Position numbers and translations under genes: made by a program
Notes under the pieces: model-generated
The model's database searches: none
Seen by the model: the letters and a program-made list of their open reading frames with translations, nothing else
Told to the model about the DNA's origin: nothing
Shown here: positions 1-11,207 of the stretch, piece by piece
Layout: the number at the start of each line of letters is the position of its first letter
Numbering within the stretch: the first letter of the stretch is position 1
NCBI GenBank assembly: GCA_036245525.1
Contig: BTPG01000003.1
Coordinates: 140,400,120 to 140,464,119, forward strand
Length of the DNA: 64,000 nucleotides
Direction of reading: 5' to 3'
DNA from: Semisulcospira habei
Lineage: Eukaryota; Mollusca; Gastropoda; Semisulcospiridae

Positions 1-845
1 CTTGTCGTCGCCCAAACTGCTTGTGCTGGTGCAGATCTGGATCCCGAGAAAAGTAATGGTTTGTGTAGGCCCCACCACCTTAGGCCAGCTAATATTGAAC
101 CCTAATTTACGTAAAAGGGCAATAAGCGTCATCATCATTTGAGTGCATTCCTCTTTGGACTTAGCTGCTATGAAAAAATCGTCAATATACGCTACTATCC
201 CTGTCATGCCGCGCCGTAACATACAACTGCGAACTGCCTGCGAGAGTCTGTGAAAGTGCGAAGGGCCCACATTACTACCAAAGGTTAGCCTACTATCGAA
301 CAGGTATGTGGGCTTCTGCTCGCCCGTAAATATCCATTTTAGGCCTGTGACTTGGTAATTATCTGGATGGATACACACAGATCGGTATGCCGCCTTAAGG
401 TCAACTTTTGCGCACAAAAACAGTAGCCGGACTTGGCTAGTCCGCACGCGTCCGCTAGAGTCTGGAATTTTACTGTCTCAGGTACTGAGTAATCGTTCAT
501 TGCATGTCCTACAGGCTTGCTGCCGTCGTGTATCAGGCGTATGCTATTGTCGTCAGCTGCTAATTACGGTTGGTTTTTGGGATGCTACGATATAATGACC
601 TTTGTTTATCTGATCGATGAGTTCCTTTTCTACCGCTACTCGGTTTTTTAAGGCAGATGTGTGATTTTTCTGCTCTACAGATCTAACAGTCTGATGTTTG
701 TCCGTGATATAAAACCAATGTTCGATACCTTCAAGGAGAAAGTTTTTGTCTTTATCAGAAGCTAATTCGTCTTGCCACACTAAAAACTTTGAACTAATAG
801 ACGCTCCAGAACCTAACAGTTGACAGTTGTATGGACTTAGTGCAG
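1..845 (-). pseudogene. Reverse transcriptase fragment of a decayed retroelement
   Basis: Reading the minus strand, frames joined across at least two frameshifts (near 425 and 563) give reverse transcriptase. A VDLKAAYRSV stretch holds the first catalytic Asp (about 370-400), a FGSNVGPSHFHR segment follows (about 245-285), and YIDDFFIAA is the catalytic box (about 170-195). The frame is still open at position 1, so the element continues outside the window. The upstream part (780-553) reads as the N-terminal RT region. It lies directly downstream of the gag-like pseudogene at 885-1948 in the same orientation, so both belong to one element. RT style plus SAM/zinc-finger gag suggests a tyrosine-recombinase retroelement (DIRS/Ngaro-like), but no recombinase is in view. 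Frameshifts show it is inactive. Confidence 0.7.
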
Positions 846-884
846 GATAAGGGCTATGGTAAGAAGTGCTAGAATGGGTGGGGC

Positions 885-1948
885 CTACCTCGCCTTGTGC
901 AACCTGCTGCGCTGTGTCCTAGGCTGTCCCGTGTTTGCCACCTGCCGCTGCTGCAGGTGTGTCACGATGTTCCCGCGCCGGATGATCTCTCCCGCAGGTG
1001 GCACACACATGGTCCAACTGGCAGCGTGCGCCGTAGGTGCAGTACCCACTGTTGTACTGCAGGCACACTTCCCTGCCAGAGGGGCCGATGGGGCGTTGTG
1101 GGCGCGGTCCGCCGTCCCTCCTCCTTTTCTGCGAGCAGGTGAGCCAGCGGGGATCGCAGATTGCGCAGTACGGTCGTGCAGCACCACCGTGGACAGGTGT
1201 GGGGCGTCCGTGCCCCACTGGAATGCTTCGGCCGCTTGCCGCTGACGATACTCATCGTCGAACAGCAGGACACTTTGCCAGGTGTATCTGGCCGCCAGCT
1301 CCCCCACCATCGCCGAGTACTTGAGATAGGCGTGCGGCGTGAAACCCGGTGCAGGTTTGTCCATAAGGGCCGCCATAATAGGGTTGTTTGCCACTATCCA
1401 GTGTGCGGGGGAAACCTTGTCCAACTTCGGTTTGCTGTTCACCTTTATAGTGACACCACCCCCCAAGCCACTTCTTCTTCTGCCACTGCCGCTGAAGACA
1501 GAAAATCTACTATACGTAACGGGGTCCCACTTTTTGCTACCGCAATACCGGCCCCCGCTAGGCTGTTGCCACTGACACACACGCTGTCGCGCAACAGTTT
1601 ATCCAGTCCGGCACCGCTGTGGTGTGTACTGTATAGGGCGTCCTGCAAGGTCTGTGACGCTCTACTGCCGCTGTTGTCCGACACTCCTCCCAGTCCGCCG
1701 CACAGTGGGCCACCGCCGTTGTCCACCTGGAATTTGGCCACCGCTGCACGGAGCACTGCTCTGTCCCCACGTTTCAGCGAAAGAGCGTCAATGTCTTCGT
1801 CAGACATTAGCAGTAGTGCTTGCCTAGAGATGAATTTTTCCCTGATCAGGGCACTCTGCACCTCTTCGTCGAGGCCCCAGTCACGGAAAATATGGTCCAT
1901 CTCACTATTTTCCAGTAAAGCCTTCTTTCTCGCTGATTTGGGAGCCAT
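885..1948 (-). pseudogene. Gag-like protein with SAM domain and CCCH/CCHC zinc finger
   Basis: The minus-strand start at 1948 gives MAPKSARKKALLENSEMDHI, followed by a SAM-like helical bundle with an ALLLMSDEDIDAL core (residues ~20-75). A second frame (about 1390-1160) gives a helical region with YLKYSAMVGELAARYTW. A third frame (about 1150-925) ends in a Cys/His array with spacing C-x7-C-x5-C-x3-H, then C-x2-C-x3-H. SAM followed by a zinc finger is typical of gag-like first ORFs in some YR retroelements of cnidarians and molluscs. At least two frameshifts separate the blocks, so this is a dead copy. RT of the same element lies immediately downstream. Confidence 0.65.
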
Positions 1949-2706
1949 TTCAAATTCTAGCTGTCGCCTGACTGCTGCGCTGCTGACTGGCGCACTACTC
2001 GGTACCGTCCCCTAGTCACTACTGTAACCGCCCACGCATCCACTTCCCACTCACTTTCACGCCTCACATCCTCGCCTACGCACTCACCCCCTCCAGACTT
2101 TTCCACCCTTTATCTCTCTCTGGACCGAACTCGAGATGTCAGACTTGCTTGCCACCGCCCAAAATAGAACTCAGTGGAGAGCACTGTCTGTTGCTGCTGC
2201 CTTTCAGTCCCCCCAACGCCCAGTTCGGGCAAGGGACTGATGATGATGATGATGATGATCTCTCTCTCAACCTCCATCTCTCATCATAGCATTCCACAGT
2301 CGGGAAATTCCCCCGCCTACTCAGTACTTTGGCTACTACCGGACACCGCCCCCCACCCACGCATTCAGTCCTCTTTCCCTCCGTTTAAATTATGTTTATC
2401 ACTCCTCCCTCTGCCTAAACACCACATAAAGAATAAACCCTTTCCCATATGCAATCCGGCAATAATGCATCCTTATGCTAGCACCACGAAACATTACGTT
2501 GGGCCGGCTTCGCATGATTATTACGCAGTTAGATTTGTCACTTTGATTGACATTTTAATAGTTGGAGAACGTGATGTTACTATACGTGTGCTGCTCTGAG
2601 AGTTGTTGTGTCTGTTGTTTGCAACATTGAACTTTCAAGCCAAAACGGATTTCTTCAGTTTTATGCAGCCCTTATGATTCAAACGCCGCAACGCAATAAA
2701 TACACA
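1949..2706. other. Probable 5' region of the retroelement, then unassigned sequence
   Basis: The first ~200 bases upstream of the SAM gag start probably belong to that element's leader, but no LTR or split repeat could be seen. A (GAT)n run lies at 2239-2260. About 85 bases at ~2415-2505 recur at ~20440-20525, so this is a short dispersed repeat. Confidence 0.4.
2415..2505 (+). repeat. Short dispersed repeat, copy 1
   Basis: About 85 bases (containing CCCATATGCAATCCGGCAAT) match the block at ~20440-20525 in the same orientation with about 85-90% identity by eye. Each copy lies near a TTAACCC hairpin element. Confidence 0.55.
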
Positions 2707-2814
2707 TTAACCCTTTCACTGCATGAAAAAATACGAAACCCACCCAACTACAAGAGGCAAAAAATCTCATTAGCCCCCGCAGATGCGCGTGCTGATGAGG
2801 TTCTTTGCCTCTTG
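2707..2814. mobile_element. TTAACCC mini-element with family B hairpin (B1)
   Basis: TTAACCCTTTCACTGC at 2707 is followed by an imperfect hairpin at 2751-2814. Its outer arms are CAAGAGGCAAA and TTTGCCTCTTG, and its inner arm contains GCCCCCGC. The arms match the other family B hairpins. The right terminus was not identified. Confidence 0.5.
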
Positions 2815-2936
2815 TTGACACTATTCAAATCCGTGTTCCCTGGGATAGCTGGCGATTATTCGATGTTGAATTTGCCCTGCTTACAAAGACATTATTGTTC
2901 GTCCACTCTCATCGAAAAGTTTAATGGCGTATTAGT

Positions 2937-3096
2937 TTAACCCCCTTCAATGTTTAGAAAACGTGAAGACAATACAGCTGCAAGAGACATATATCCTCAT
3001 AAGCCCCCGCAATTTCGGGGGCTCATGAGGATCCATGCCTTTTTCGGACACCACTTTGTGTCCACTATGGATGTCTGAGGTTTTTTTTTGCGTTAA
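2937..3096. mobile_element. TTAA-bounded MITE with family B hairpin (B2)
   Basis: TTAACCCCC at 2937 and TTAA at 3093 bound this ~160-bp unit. The hairpin at 2981-3043 has arms with CAAGAGACATA, CCTCATAAGCCCCCG, CGGGGGCTCATGAGG and a degraded right outer arm. No coding capacity. TTAA ends suggest a piggyBac-type non-autonomous element. Confidence 0.5.
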
Positions 3097-3134
3097 TTTA
3101 ACATTCGCGGGTGCAGGGGCACCTACAATTTAAT

Positions 3135-3326
3135 TTAACTCATTACATCCTGAGGCTGAATTTTAACCATTTGCTGACTGTCATAGTGATGGCTGCGTTA
3201 CAGATTAGGAGATAGAGCCACCATTTTAGTTCAAAGGTGGTGCCAGAATAGCTTGGCGCCTCACTGGCGCCAAGCTATTCTGGCACCACATTTGAACTAT
3301 GGTAGTCAAAGGATGAAAAGGACTAA
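3135..3326. mobile_element. MITE with family A palindrome (A1)
   Basis: The near-perfect palindrome at 3227-3299 has two 34-base arms around a 5-base loop (TCACT). The arm contains TGGTGCCAGAATAGCTTGGC. Possible weak terminal repeats are TTAACTCATTACATCC on the left and its diverged complement around 3311-3326. Four more copies of this arm occur in the window (3987, 20082, 35907, 58649). Confidence 0.6.
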
Positions 3327-3900
3327 ATGTACATTTCTCAGTCAGTTTTCTTGATATCACCCCGGAATTTCATGACTTTGTCTTTAAGATTTAAATGCTC
3401 ATCAAAAATCATTTGGGGGATGTTGTCCGTAAACAAAGAAGAAACTAGACAATGAAAACATCGGCATAATTAGTCCTAACCGATTTCAGACGCGCAATCT
3501 GCTTCCACTGGCAGTAAAAGGAGTTAAGAAAAAAGTTAACATAATTATTCTTAGCACACTTCAGTTCTTATCTGTGCGATGAGAGAACCTGTTTATCCGA
3601 TGCTTTCTTTTGCAGGACAGCGACAGGCGGGCGCCACAGCCGCATGACTGATCAGTTTACGGGTAGCGGGAGTTAACAGCGGGGTATCTACCCGTGTTGC
3701 CTCCCTCGTCAGTCGTTCTGTTGTTTTTCATTGCTTTCGCTTTTGAATGTTTTGTATCGTAATCTCCATCATTTTTGTTTTCGTGTGTGTGAGTGTGTAT
3801 GAGTTTGTTGTACATGTGCTTACCTGTTCAAGAATATTTATTGTTCCTGTAATAAAGTTGATGTTTTCGTATAAGTCACGTGTCGTTTATCAGTTTCGTG
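3327..3900. other. Unassigned AT-rich sequence
   Basis: No gene or repeat was recognised. A small inverted pair around ACGGGTAG and CTACCCGT lies at ~3658-3694. Confidence 0.4.
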
Positions 3901-4114
3901 GTAACCCATTTAACCCCACGACCGCATTTCCCAAATTTTGGAGGTGTCACATAACGAATGTGTACCCTTTGCAGGAGGTGGATCGACCATGATAATTCAA
4001 GGGTAGTGCCAGATTAGCTTGGCGCCATCAGGCGCCAAGCTAATCTGGCACTACCCTTGAATTATCATGGTAGTTCCGTCTCCAGGTGTTGTGCGTCGGG
4101 GCTGAATAGGTTAA
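3901..4114. mobile_element. TTAA-type MITE with family A palindrome (A2)
   Basis: Two 40-base arms at 3987-4026 and 4031-4070 are essentially perfect around a 4-base loop. Flanking terminal repeats read GTAACCCATTTAACCCC at 3901 and, reverse complemented, TTAACCTATTCAGCCCC at 4114. This ~17-bp terminal repeat beside TTAA (one side mutated to GTAA) fits a piggyBac-like MITE. Confidence 0.65.
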
Positions 4115-4160
4115 AAATTAATACATTAACACGAACGTACATTTGTGTTAGATTGCGATC

Positions 4161-4162
<2 letters not shown>

Positions 4163-4208
<46 letters not shown>
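4163..4208. repeat. (GA)n microsatellite
   Basis: About 23 perfect GA units immediately before the foldback element at 4205. Confidence 0.9.
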
Positions 4209-5040
4209 GCGCGCGACGAGAATGACGTCATATTTTGAGTATTTTGTCAGTGTCTGCGTGGTGACGGAATTGCCTCTTTTACGTCAGTCACCGCCACTGT
4301 CTGACTTTCTCTAGAAGTAAAGGTTTTTCAGTGTTTTAGTTCTTTTCTTTTTTTAAAGAATTAATTTTTTACTAAAGAAGTTGAAAGGATACAAAGCTGG
4401 CTAACAAACTCATCCAATGTCTTTCTCCAAACTAGCTATATGCAAAAGTTCAAGTAAATAATTTATGACAAAAATTACGGACTCCGATCTGGGTCAACCG
4501 ACTTCCTATAAACGGTTGTTTATGTCTTCAATGGGACATTCAATTACAATATGCTCGGAGGCTCTCTTAGCCACCCAGTATTTCGCCAAGTTTTAAGCTT
4601 GTGTGTACAGAAATATCGGAGATTCTCTTGTTTACACATGATACACACCGGCCATAGGGCACATACGGCGCTTCGCGCCAAATGTACGTTCAGCAGCGAG
4701 GTTAGCGTAACCCAGTGACATGACGTAGTTAGAGGTTTAGCCTGCCCGCCTTTGACATCATGGACATACTATTAAATTCGCACCACCGCAACCCGTCCTA
4801 AAATGTCCCTTCTATAAATAGAAGGGACTTAAAAGTACAATTTTTAGCCAGCCGCTTTGTATCCTTGAAACTTCCTTAGTAAAAATTAATTCTCTTCAAA
4901 AAAAGAATTAAAACACTAAAAAAAAAAAAAAACTTGACTTCTAGAGAAAGTCAAACAGTGGCGGTGACGTAAAAGAGGCAACTCCGTCACCAAGCAGATA
5001 CTGATATAATACTATAAATATGACGTCATTCTCTCTCTCG
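4205..5040. mobile_element. Foldback element, module C copy 1
   Basis: About 190 bases at 4215-4400 return inverted at 4850-5040. Shared blocks are TGACGTCAT, GACTTTCTCTAGAAGTAAAG and the ACTAAAGAAGTT...GGCTAAC stretch. The middle (4400-4835) contains CTATAAACGGTTGTTTAT and the GCGCTTCGCGCCAAATG motif. The same middle is found at 16728-17236 and, inverted, at 33434-34000. No ORF. The structure suggests a non-autonomous element with long terminal inverted repeats flanked by (GA)n/(CT)n tracts. Confidence 0.6.
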
Positions 5041-5045
5041 CGCGC

Positions 5046-5050
<5 letters not shown>

Positions 5051-5139
<89 letters not shown>

Positions 5140-5214
5140 GGCAAGTTCGAAAAATGGGCGGTTTCACCAAAACTTTCACCGTTGTAAAATAAAGAATCAT
5201 TGTCATTGTCATTG

Positions 5215-5257
<43 letters not shown>

Positions 5258-5259
5258 AA
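5051..5259. repeat. (CT)n tract, retroposon tail and second CT/CA tract
   Basis: CT repeats fill 5051-5136. Bases 5137-5215 read, on the minus strand, as a short retroposon 3' end (AACGG...CTTTATTTTACAACGG) with three ATTGTC-type units. CT and CA repeats resume at 5216-5257. The same tail type adjoins the GA tract at 6409. Confidence 0.65.
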
Positions 5260-5326
5260 CATCTCCAGGAGTAATAGTTCCTCATGCGCCCTCCAAGTGC
5301 ATGAGGATTTATGCCTCTTGGAGATG
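5260..5326. repeat. Family B hairpin (B3)
   Basis: Arms begin CATCTCCAGGAG and end CTCTTGGAGATG, with inner arms CCTCATGC and GCATGAGG. It is the CATCTCC variant found beside GA/CT tracts. Confidence 0.65.
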
Positions 5327-5370
5327 AGCAATCCAGACAAAGGTGAATGCCAAGCGTGTAAAATGCAAAG

Positions 5371-5740
5371 AAGTACCCAACGGAGAAAGAAACACGCTTA
5401 GAAAAGACGGGTACAACACAATTCCTTCTGCGAATGAAGCTAAGTAGCGGCTAATCTCTCTGTTTGTCTATTTTGACAAAGGGTATTTACCCGAAATATT
5501 AATAAATTGTGTTGTACCCGTCTTTTCTAAGCGTGTTTCTTTCTCCGTTGGGTACTTCTCTTCTCTTGGAGATGGTTTGGAGCGCGCGCGCACGCACGCG
5601 CGCAAAACACTCGCACACATAGAAAACAAGTACCCAACGGAGAGAGAAACACGCTTAGAAGAGACGGTTACAACACAATTTATTAATATTTCAGGTAAAT
5701 ACCTTTGTCAAAATAGACAAACAAACAAATAGAGAGATCA
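5371..5740. repeat. Three-armed inverted repeat
   Basis: A ~53-base arm (AAGTACCCAACGGAGAAAGA onward) at 5371-5423 recurs inverted at 5504-5556 and again in direct orientation at 5629-5683. The inverted copy and the third copy also share ~50 more bases (the TTTGTCTATTTTGACAAAGG region). Between them is GCGCGCGCACGCACG at 5582-5605. No ORF. Confidence 0.65.
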
Positions 5741-5864
5741 GTCGCTATTTATCTTCTTTTCAATCGAAGGAATGTGGCAACTGAAGAATGTGACGTAAAA
5801 GTAAAAGAATAGGAAAAAAAAAACAAAAGTGCGTAAAAATATGAACTAAAATAAAAAATAATAA

Positions 5865-6300
5865 ACAAGATGGGATGAACCATAACCCAGAAAGTCCCTT
5901 CTACATGAGAGCTGTCCTCGCTGTCAATGGTCTCTACCTTTTGTCTTTGACCTGATTCTGATGTTGAATTATCTCCTATTAAAAAAGTCTCGCAGATCTG
6001 CCAATGCGTCAGTGAGTTATATAACGGACGCAGGACATACGCGTCATTGATTTGTCAAACGTCATTTGTCATGACGTAAGTTTTCGTTTTTACGTAATTT
6101 TATATTTTACGTGATATGAGTTTTACTTTTGCTTCATATGCTTGAGAAAATGGTGACAAAACTAGAACTTCACGGTACAATTTCAGTCGTGCTATAATTT
6201 GTGTGAAAGCAGGTTGACTTTACCTAGCTACATGATATACTAAGTACACGGGTCACCTGCATGCTCTTCTGAAAGCGCGTCGATGTGTGTGTGCGTGTTA
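5865..6300 (+). mobile_element. Dispersed module D, copy 1
   Basis: Homologous in inverted orientation to 17860-18225 and to 34140-34377 and 34495-34722. Landmarks are GGTGACAAAACTAGAA, TTTGTCATGACGTAAG and GTTGACTTTACCTAGCTACA. No coding capacity. As at 34 kb, a CATCTCC hairpin (6327-6393) follows directly, so D plus hairpin is a recurring unit. Confidence 0.6.
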
Positions 6301-6326
6301 GTGCGTGCGTGCGCGCGCGCTCCAAA

Positions 6327-6393
6327 CATCTCCAAGAGGTATATATCCTCATACGTCTGGAGGGCGCATGAGGATGTATTCCTCCTGGAGATG
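6327..6393. repeat. Family B hairpin (B4)
   Basis: Arms CATCTCCAAGAGG and CCTCCTGGAGATG, inner arms TCCTCATACG and GCGCATGAGGA. Confidence 0.65.
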
Positions 6394-6403
6394 CACGCAC
6401 TTT

Positions 6404-7439
<1,036 letters not shown>

Positions 7440-7441
7440 GA

Positions 7442-8155
7442 TTACGTCAGAGATTCTAGGTGTTTGAAGAGGCTGACCCTAAATGAGGTGAGCGTCTTTG
7501 CGTTTCTGATTGCTGCAGGATTATAATTCCAGAATGAACTTCCCGAAAATGACAAACTGGTTTTGAATAAATCAATACGCGGCAGGGGTACTTTGAAATG
7601 GTGTCCATGTCTAGATGCTACAGATATCCGTTCTGAGAAAAAAGAACTCAAGTACAGTGGACATGACTGCTTGTACAGCTTGTACATCAATACACCTTTA
7701 TTGAACTGAAAGTGATGGGATAGAGGGAGCATTTTTAAAGTTTTAAGCTTTTCGTCAGTTGAGAGTTCGGGATCGGGAAATATAAGCTTAGCAGCTCTCC
7801 TATGTAGGGAGTTCAGCCTCTTCAAATGTACATCACTAGAACCATCCCACACTGTTGATGCATAGTCTATGTGCGATTTGACATGAGCATTGTAGAAAAG
7901 AAGACGCGCATCTGTGTCAGTAATTGTTTTCAATTTTGACAACATATACAGGCCGCTGGAAACCCTTTTGCACACATTATTAATATGCAGTTGCCATTTA
8001 AGCTGATCATCTATAGTGACCCCTAAGAGGCGGTGGTGTGATACTTGCTCAATTGGGCTGTCGTTTATACACAGACTAAGAGAGAGCGGGCATAGCTGGT
8101 GCTTTTGACGTGTGGTTATAACCATACATTCTGTTTTTGACGGATTCAGGGACAT
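7442..8155 (-). pseudogene. LINE-B: C-terminal RT region of a non-LTR retrotransposon
   Basis: The 237-residue minus-strand frame is the C-terminal part of a CR1/Jockey-group reverse transcriptase. It begins MSLNPSKTECMVI (the block after the catalytic YADD, which is missing), then HHRLLGVTIDDQLKW, HIDYASTVWDG, RRAAKLIF and the terminal SFSGSSFWNYNPAAI region. The 5' two thirds are absent, as in a 5'-truncated insertion. The frame ends at 7442. It abuts a GA microsatellite on its 5' side. Confidence 0.75.
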
Positions 8156-8173
8156 GGAGTTGGAATGACACCA

Positions 8174-8176
<3 letters not shown>

Positions 8177-8270
<94 letters not shown>

Positions 8271-8424
8271 GATGAATCATTATTTATTCAGGATAAAGCT
8301 ATTAGGCAACTCAATGCCTGTCTTACAAGCTGTCCTGTAAACAAACAACATAACAGGAAAATAAACACAGCATGCAAATAATAACAACAATAATAAGATA
8401 ATAATAATGAGAGAGAGAGAGAGA

Positions 8425-8489
<65 letters not shown>

Positions 8490-8499
8490 GATGATAATA
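8177..8499. repeat. GA tracts and a retroposon 3' tail
   Basis: (GA)n at 8177-8266, then a block (8267-8375) matching the LINE-A 3' tail at 9418-9540 (TTTATT...CAGGATAAAG...CTGTCCTGT...ACAGGAAA), then (GA)n at 8409-8484 and (ATAATA)n at 8485-8510. The 8267-8375 block is a 3' end with only its tail retained. Confidence 0.7.
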
Positions 8500-9413
8500 A
8501 TAATAATAATGAGTACTTGTATAGCGCCTAACCTCAGATTAGAGCTCTAGGCGCTTAACAAAAACTAATGTACAAAAAATAACTAATTACAAAAATGGAA
8601 TTAACAAAAAGTACAAAAACAAAATACGACGCACTCTGTAAACAAGCTATGAAGTCACCATTCAAAAGTGCTACGCTCATGGACTCATACTGGCATTCAC
8701 ACACACACCCACACACACACACTACTTCTATAAATAGATAGAGATGACTTTAACATGACAGGTGTGTGACAAAGTCATTTGTAGCTGACAGAAAACATAT
8801 GGGTCTTTAGGGCACGCTTGAATGCCTCTCTCGAATCCACGTATCTCAGTTCGCGTGGGAGATCATTCCAAACAACTGGGCTCTGGTATCTGAATGACCT
8901 CCCACCAAACGACTTTGTTTTGACAAGAGGGATACGTAAAACTCGAGAGTCGGCAGCAGAGCGCAAATTCTGTCTCAAGGGCGTATACAGCTGGAGAAGA
9001 GAGGCAAGGTAGTGTGGGCAGGAACAGGTAATACAACTGTGAGTCATGCATGAAATTTTGTACTGAATCCTAGCCGTTACAGGTAACCAGTGTAGGGCAG
9101 ACAGATGGGGTGTGATATGATCTGATCTAGGGACTCTAAGAATCAACCTAGCAGCTGAGTTTTGAATTTTCTGGAGTTTGCCAATCAGACACTGGGAACA
9201 GCCAGCCAAAAGAGCATTGCAATAGTCTAATTTAGACAAAACAAAAGCGCAGACAAGTACTTTAGTTGCTTCAGGTGTCAGATAGTGGCGGACTGAAGCA
9301 ATACGTCGCAGTTCAGTATAGGCGGATCTGCAAACGTTGTTCACATGAAGGCGCATGGACAGGCTACTATCAAGTGTGACACCCAGATTTTTTACATGGG
9401 GGGAGAAGGGGAC

Positions 9414-9417
<4 letters not shown>
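8500..9417 (-). pseudogene. LINE-C: C-terminal RT fragment plus 3' UTR
   Basis: From about 9410 to 8775 the minus strand encodes ~215 residues of non-LTR RT C-terminus: KNLGVTLDSSLSM, LSKLDYCNALLAG, LQKIQNSAARLIL, HWLPVTARIQYKI and FGGRSFRYQSPVVWNDLP, stopping at 8775. The 3' UTR (8774-8500) carries TTGTATAGCGCCTAACC with a complementary CTCTAGGCGCTTAACA and ends in a (TTATTA)n tail. The open frame runs without a stop into the ATC-repeat tail of LINE-A as a His run (about 9420-9450). That join marks where LINE-A was inserted; it is not a real protein fusion. Confidence 0.75.
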
Positions 9418-9444
<27 letters not shown>

Positions 9445-9599
9445 CGATGAAACGTTTTATTGACAGGATAAAGGTTTAGACGAAACGCATCTCTTACAAA
9501 CTGTCCTGTTAGAAAAGAAACATTAACAGGAAAGAGTAAGAGAAACACAATAACACAATAAACCGAAAGATGAAGAAATAAACCGAAAAAAAAAACACA

Positions 9600-11006
9600 A
9601 CACAAAAGCAATGCAAATAATGCGCACACATATCAATAACAGTATATATATAATTATAAGTAGTCCGTTCAGGTAGTAAGTTAGTGTACCACAAGATGTT
9701 ATATAAACAAGTTTTGAAGGTTCCAGAGTTAGAAATAGATTTAATTTGGGGTGGTAGTTTGTTCCAGGCTTTGGCACCTGAGAACGAAATGCTGGTTTCA
9801 TATATATCGAGCCTGGCCCATGGTAGCTGTAACAAACTGTTCCTGGTGTTTTGTCTTTGACTATCCAAAAATAACATACGAAGGTAAGAAGGGGTTTTAT
9901 GGTGAAGAATTTTATGCATAAGTAGGCATCGATTAAATGTGAACTGTTTGTTTAGGTTTAGCAGTCGGATGGTTCTAAACTTTTCGTCGGTTGGCGAGGG
10001 ACCAGGCACAGTTAACTTTATCCCTCGACGATACAATCAGTTAAGTTTCTTTAAATGTACCTCACTGCATCCATCCCAGATAGTGGAGCAGTAATCACAG
10101 TGTGTCTTAATACTGGTATGGAGAAAGAGTCTTCTAGTGTCAGTGTTAACTATTTGACTTAGTTTTGATAGCAGGAATAGATTTTTAGATATTGTTTTGC
10201 ATGTGTTTTCGATATGTGGTTCCCAGCTGAGCTGGTTATCTACTGTGACTCCAAGCAGACGATTTTTTTAAAAAAAATTTTAAATTTATTTTTAACTTGA
10301 TCAAGGGCCTCAGAGTTCAGGTACAATGTCAAGGGCAGGAGACCACGTTGATGTTTTTGGGGGTGAAGTAATCAACATACTATTGTCTTTTGGACACTAA
10401 TTATCATATGGTTATGTTGGCACCAGCTTGAAACCTCATCAAGACTTTGCTGGAGAACTTCGTTTATTTTGGTAATTCGCTGTTTGATGTATGTATAAAT
10501 GGTATTGTCATCAGCAAATAAGTCACATGTTGCATCGGGATGTGAGATAGAGAATGGTAAATCATTGATAAATATGTTGAATAACAATGGGCCCAAAATT
10601 GACCCTTGAGGAACACCACACGTTACTAAACCTTCACTCGAGTAATTACCATAGTAAGCAAAACTTTCTGTCTTCTGTCACTTAGATAGGATGATATCAG
10701 ATGTACGGTATTAGAATCGATGTGATAATCTGTAGTTTGTTTAATAAGATAGAGTGGTTGACTAAATCAAAGGCTTTTTTTAAGGTCAAGAAAAACTGCA
10801 CTTGATAACTGTGAATTATTAATGGCTGTAAGCCATTTATCAATGATATGTATAAGAGCAGTTTGGCAAGAGTGTTGCGGGCGAAACCCAAGCTGCATTT
10901 TACTGAGTAGACAGTTCTGTTCTACAAAATTTTGCAGTTGTGTATGGATATGTTTTTCAATAGGTTTTTGAGATGACTGGTAGAATGGAGATAGGTCTAT
11001 AATCAT
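9600..11006 (-). pseudogene. LINE-A reverse transcriptase region
   Basis: RT blocks occur in order on broken frames: LGFRPQHSCQTALIHIID and VFLDLKKAFD (catalytic Asp), DLVNHSILLNKL, GPLLFNIFINDLP, LFADDNTIY (the YADD box as FADD), then the C-terminal KLTVPGPSPTDEKF...FSGAKAWNKLPPQ region at 10036-9700. Frame breaks lie at ~10770, ~10650, ~10370 and ~10040. A poly-T of ~48 bases at 11078-11125 interrupts the linker region. Confidence 0.75.
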
Positions 11007-11077
11007 TCACTGAGTTTAAGTTTTTGCTTTTGGAAAGGGGAATTACCTTAGCTGTTTTTTGTTGTTGTTGTTGTTTG

Positions 11078-11080
11078 TTC

Positions 11081-11125
<45 letters not shown>
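11078..11125. repeat. Poly(T) tract
   Basis: About 48 T residues within LINE-A. Read on the minus strand it is a poly(A), possibly a nested poly(A) insertion or a slippage expansion. Confidence 0.7.
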
Positions 11126-11128
<3 letters not shown>

Positions 11129-11207
11129 CTCATCAGATAAAATATTTCTTTGAATAGAAAGATTGTAAATGAGCGTTAGAGACTCAACTATGTAGGGCAG
11201 AGCTATT

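Noticed and set aside
856..1245. Plus-strand frames at 856-2015
   Set aside because: They mirror the minus-strand gag pseudogene and show no domain.
8775..9629. Apparent fusion protein with a His run and RT C-terminus
   Set aside because: The His run is the ATC tail of LINE-A; the frame crosses an insertion boundary.
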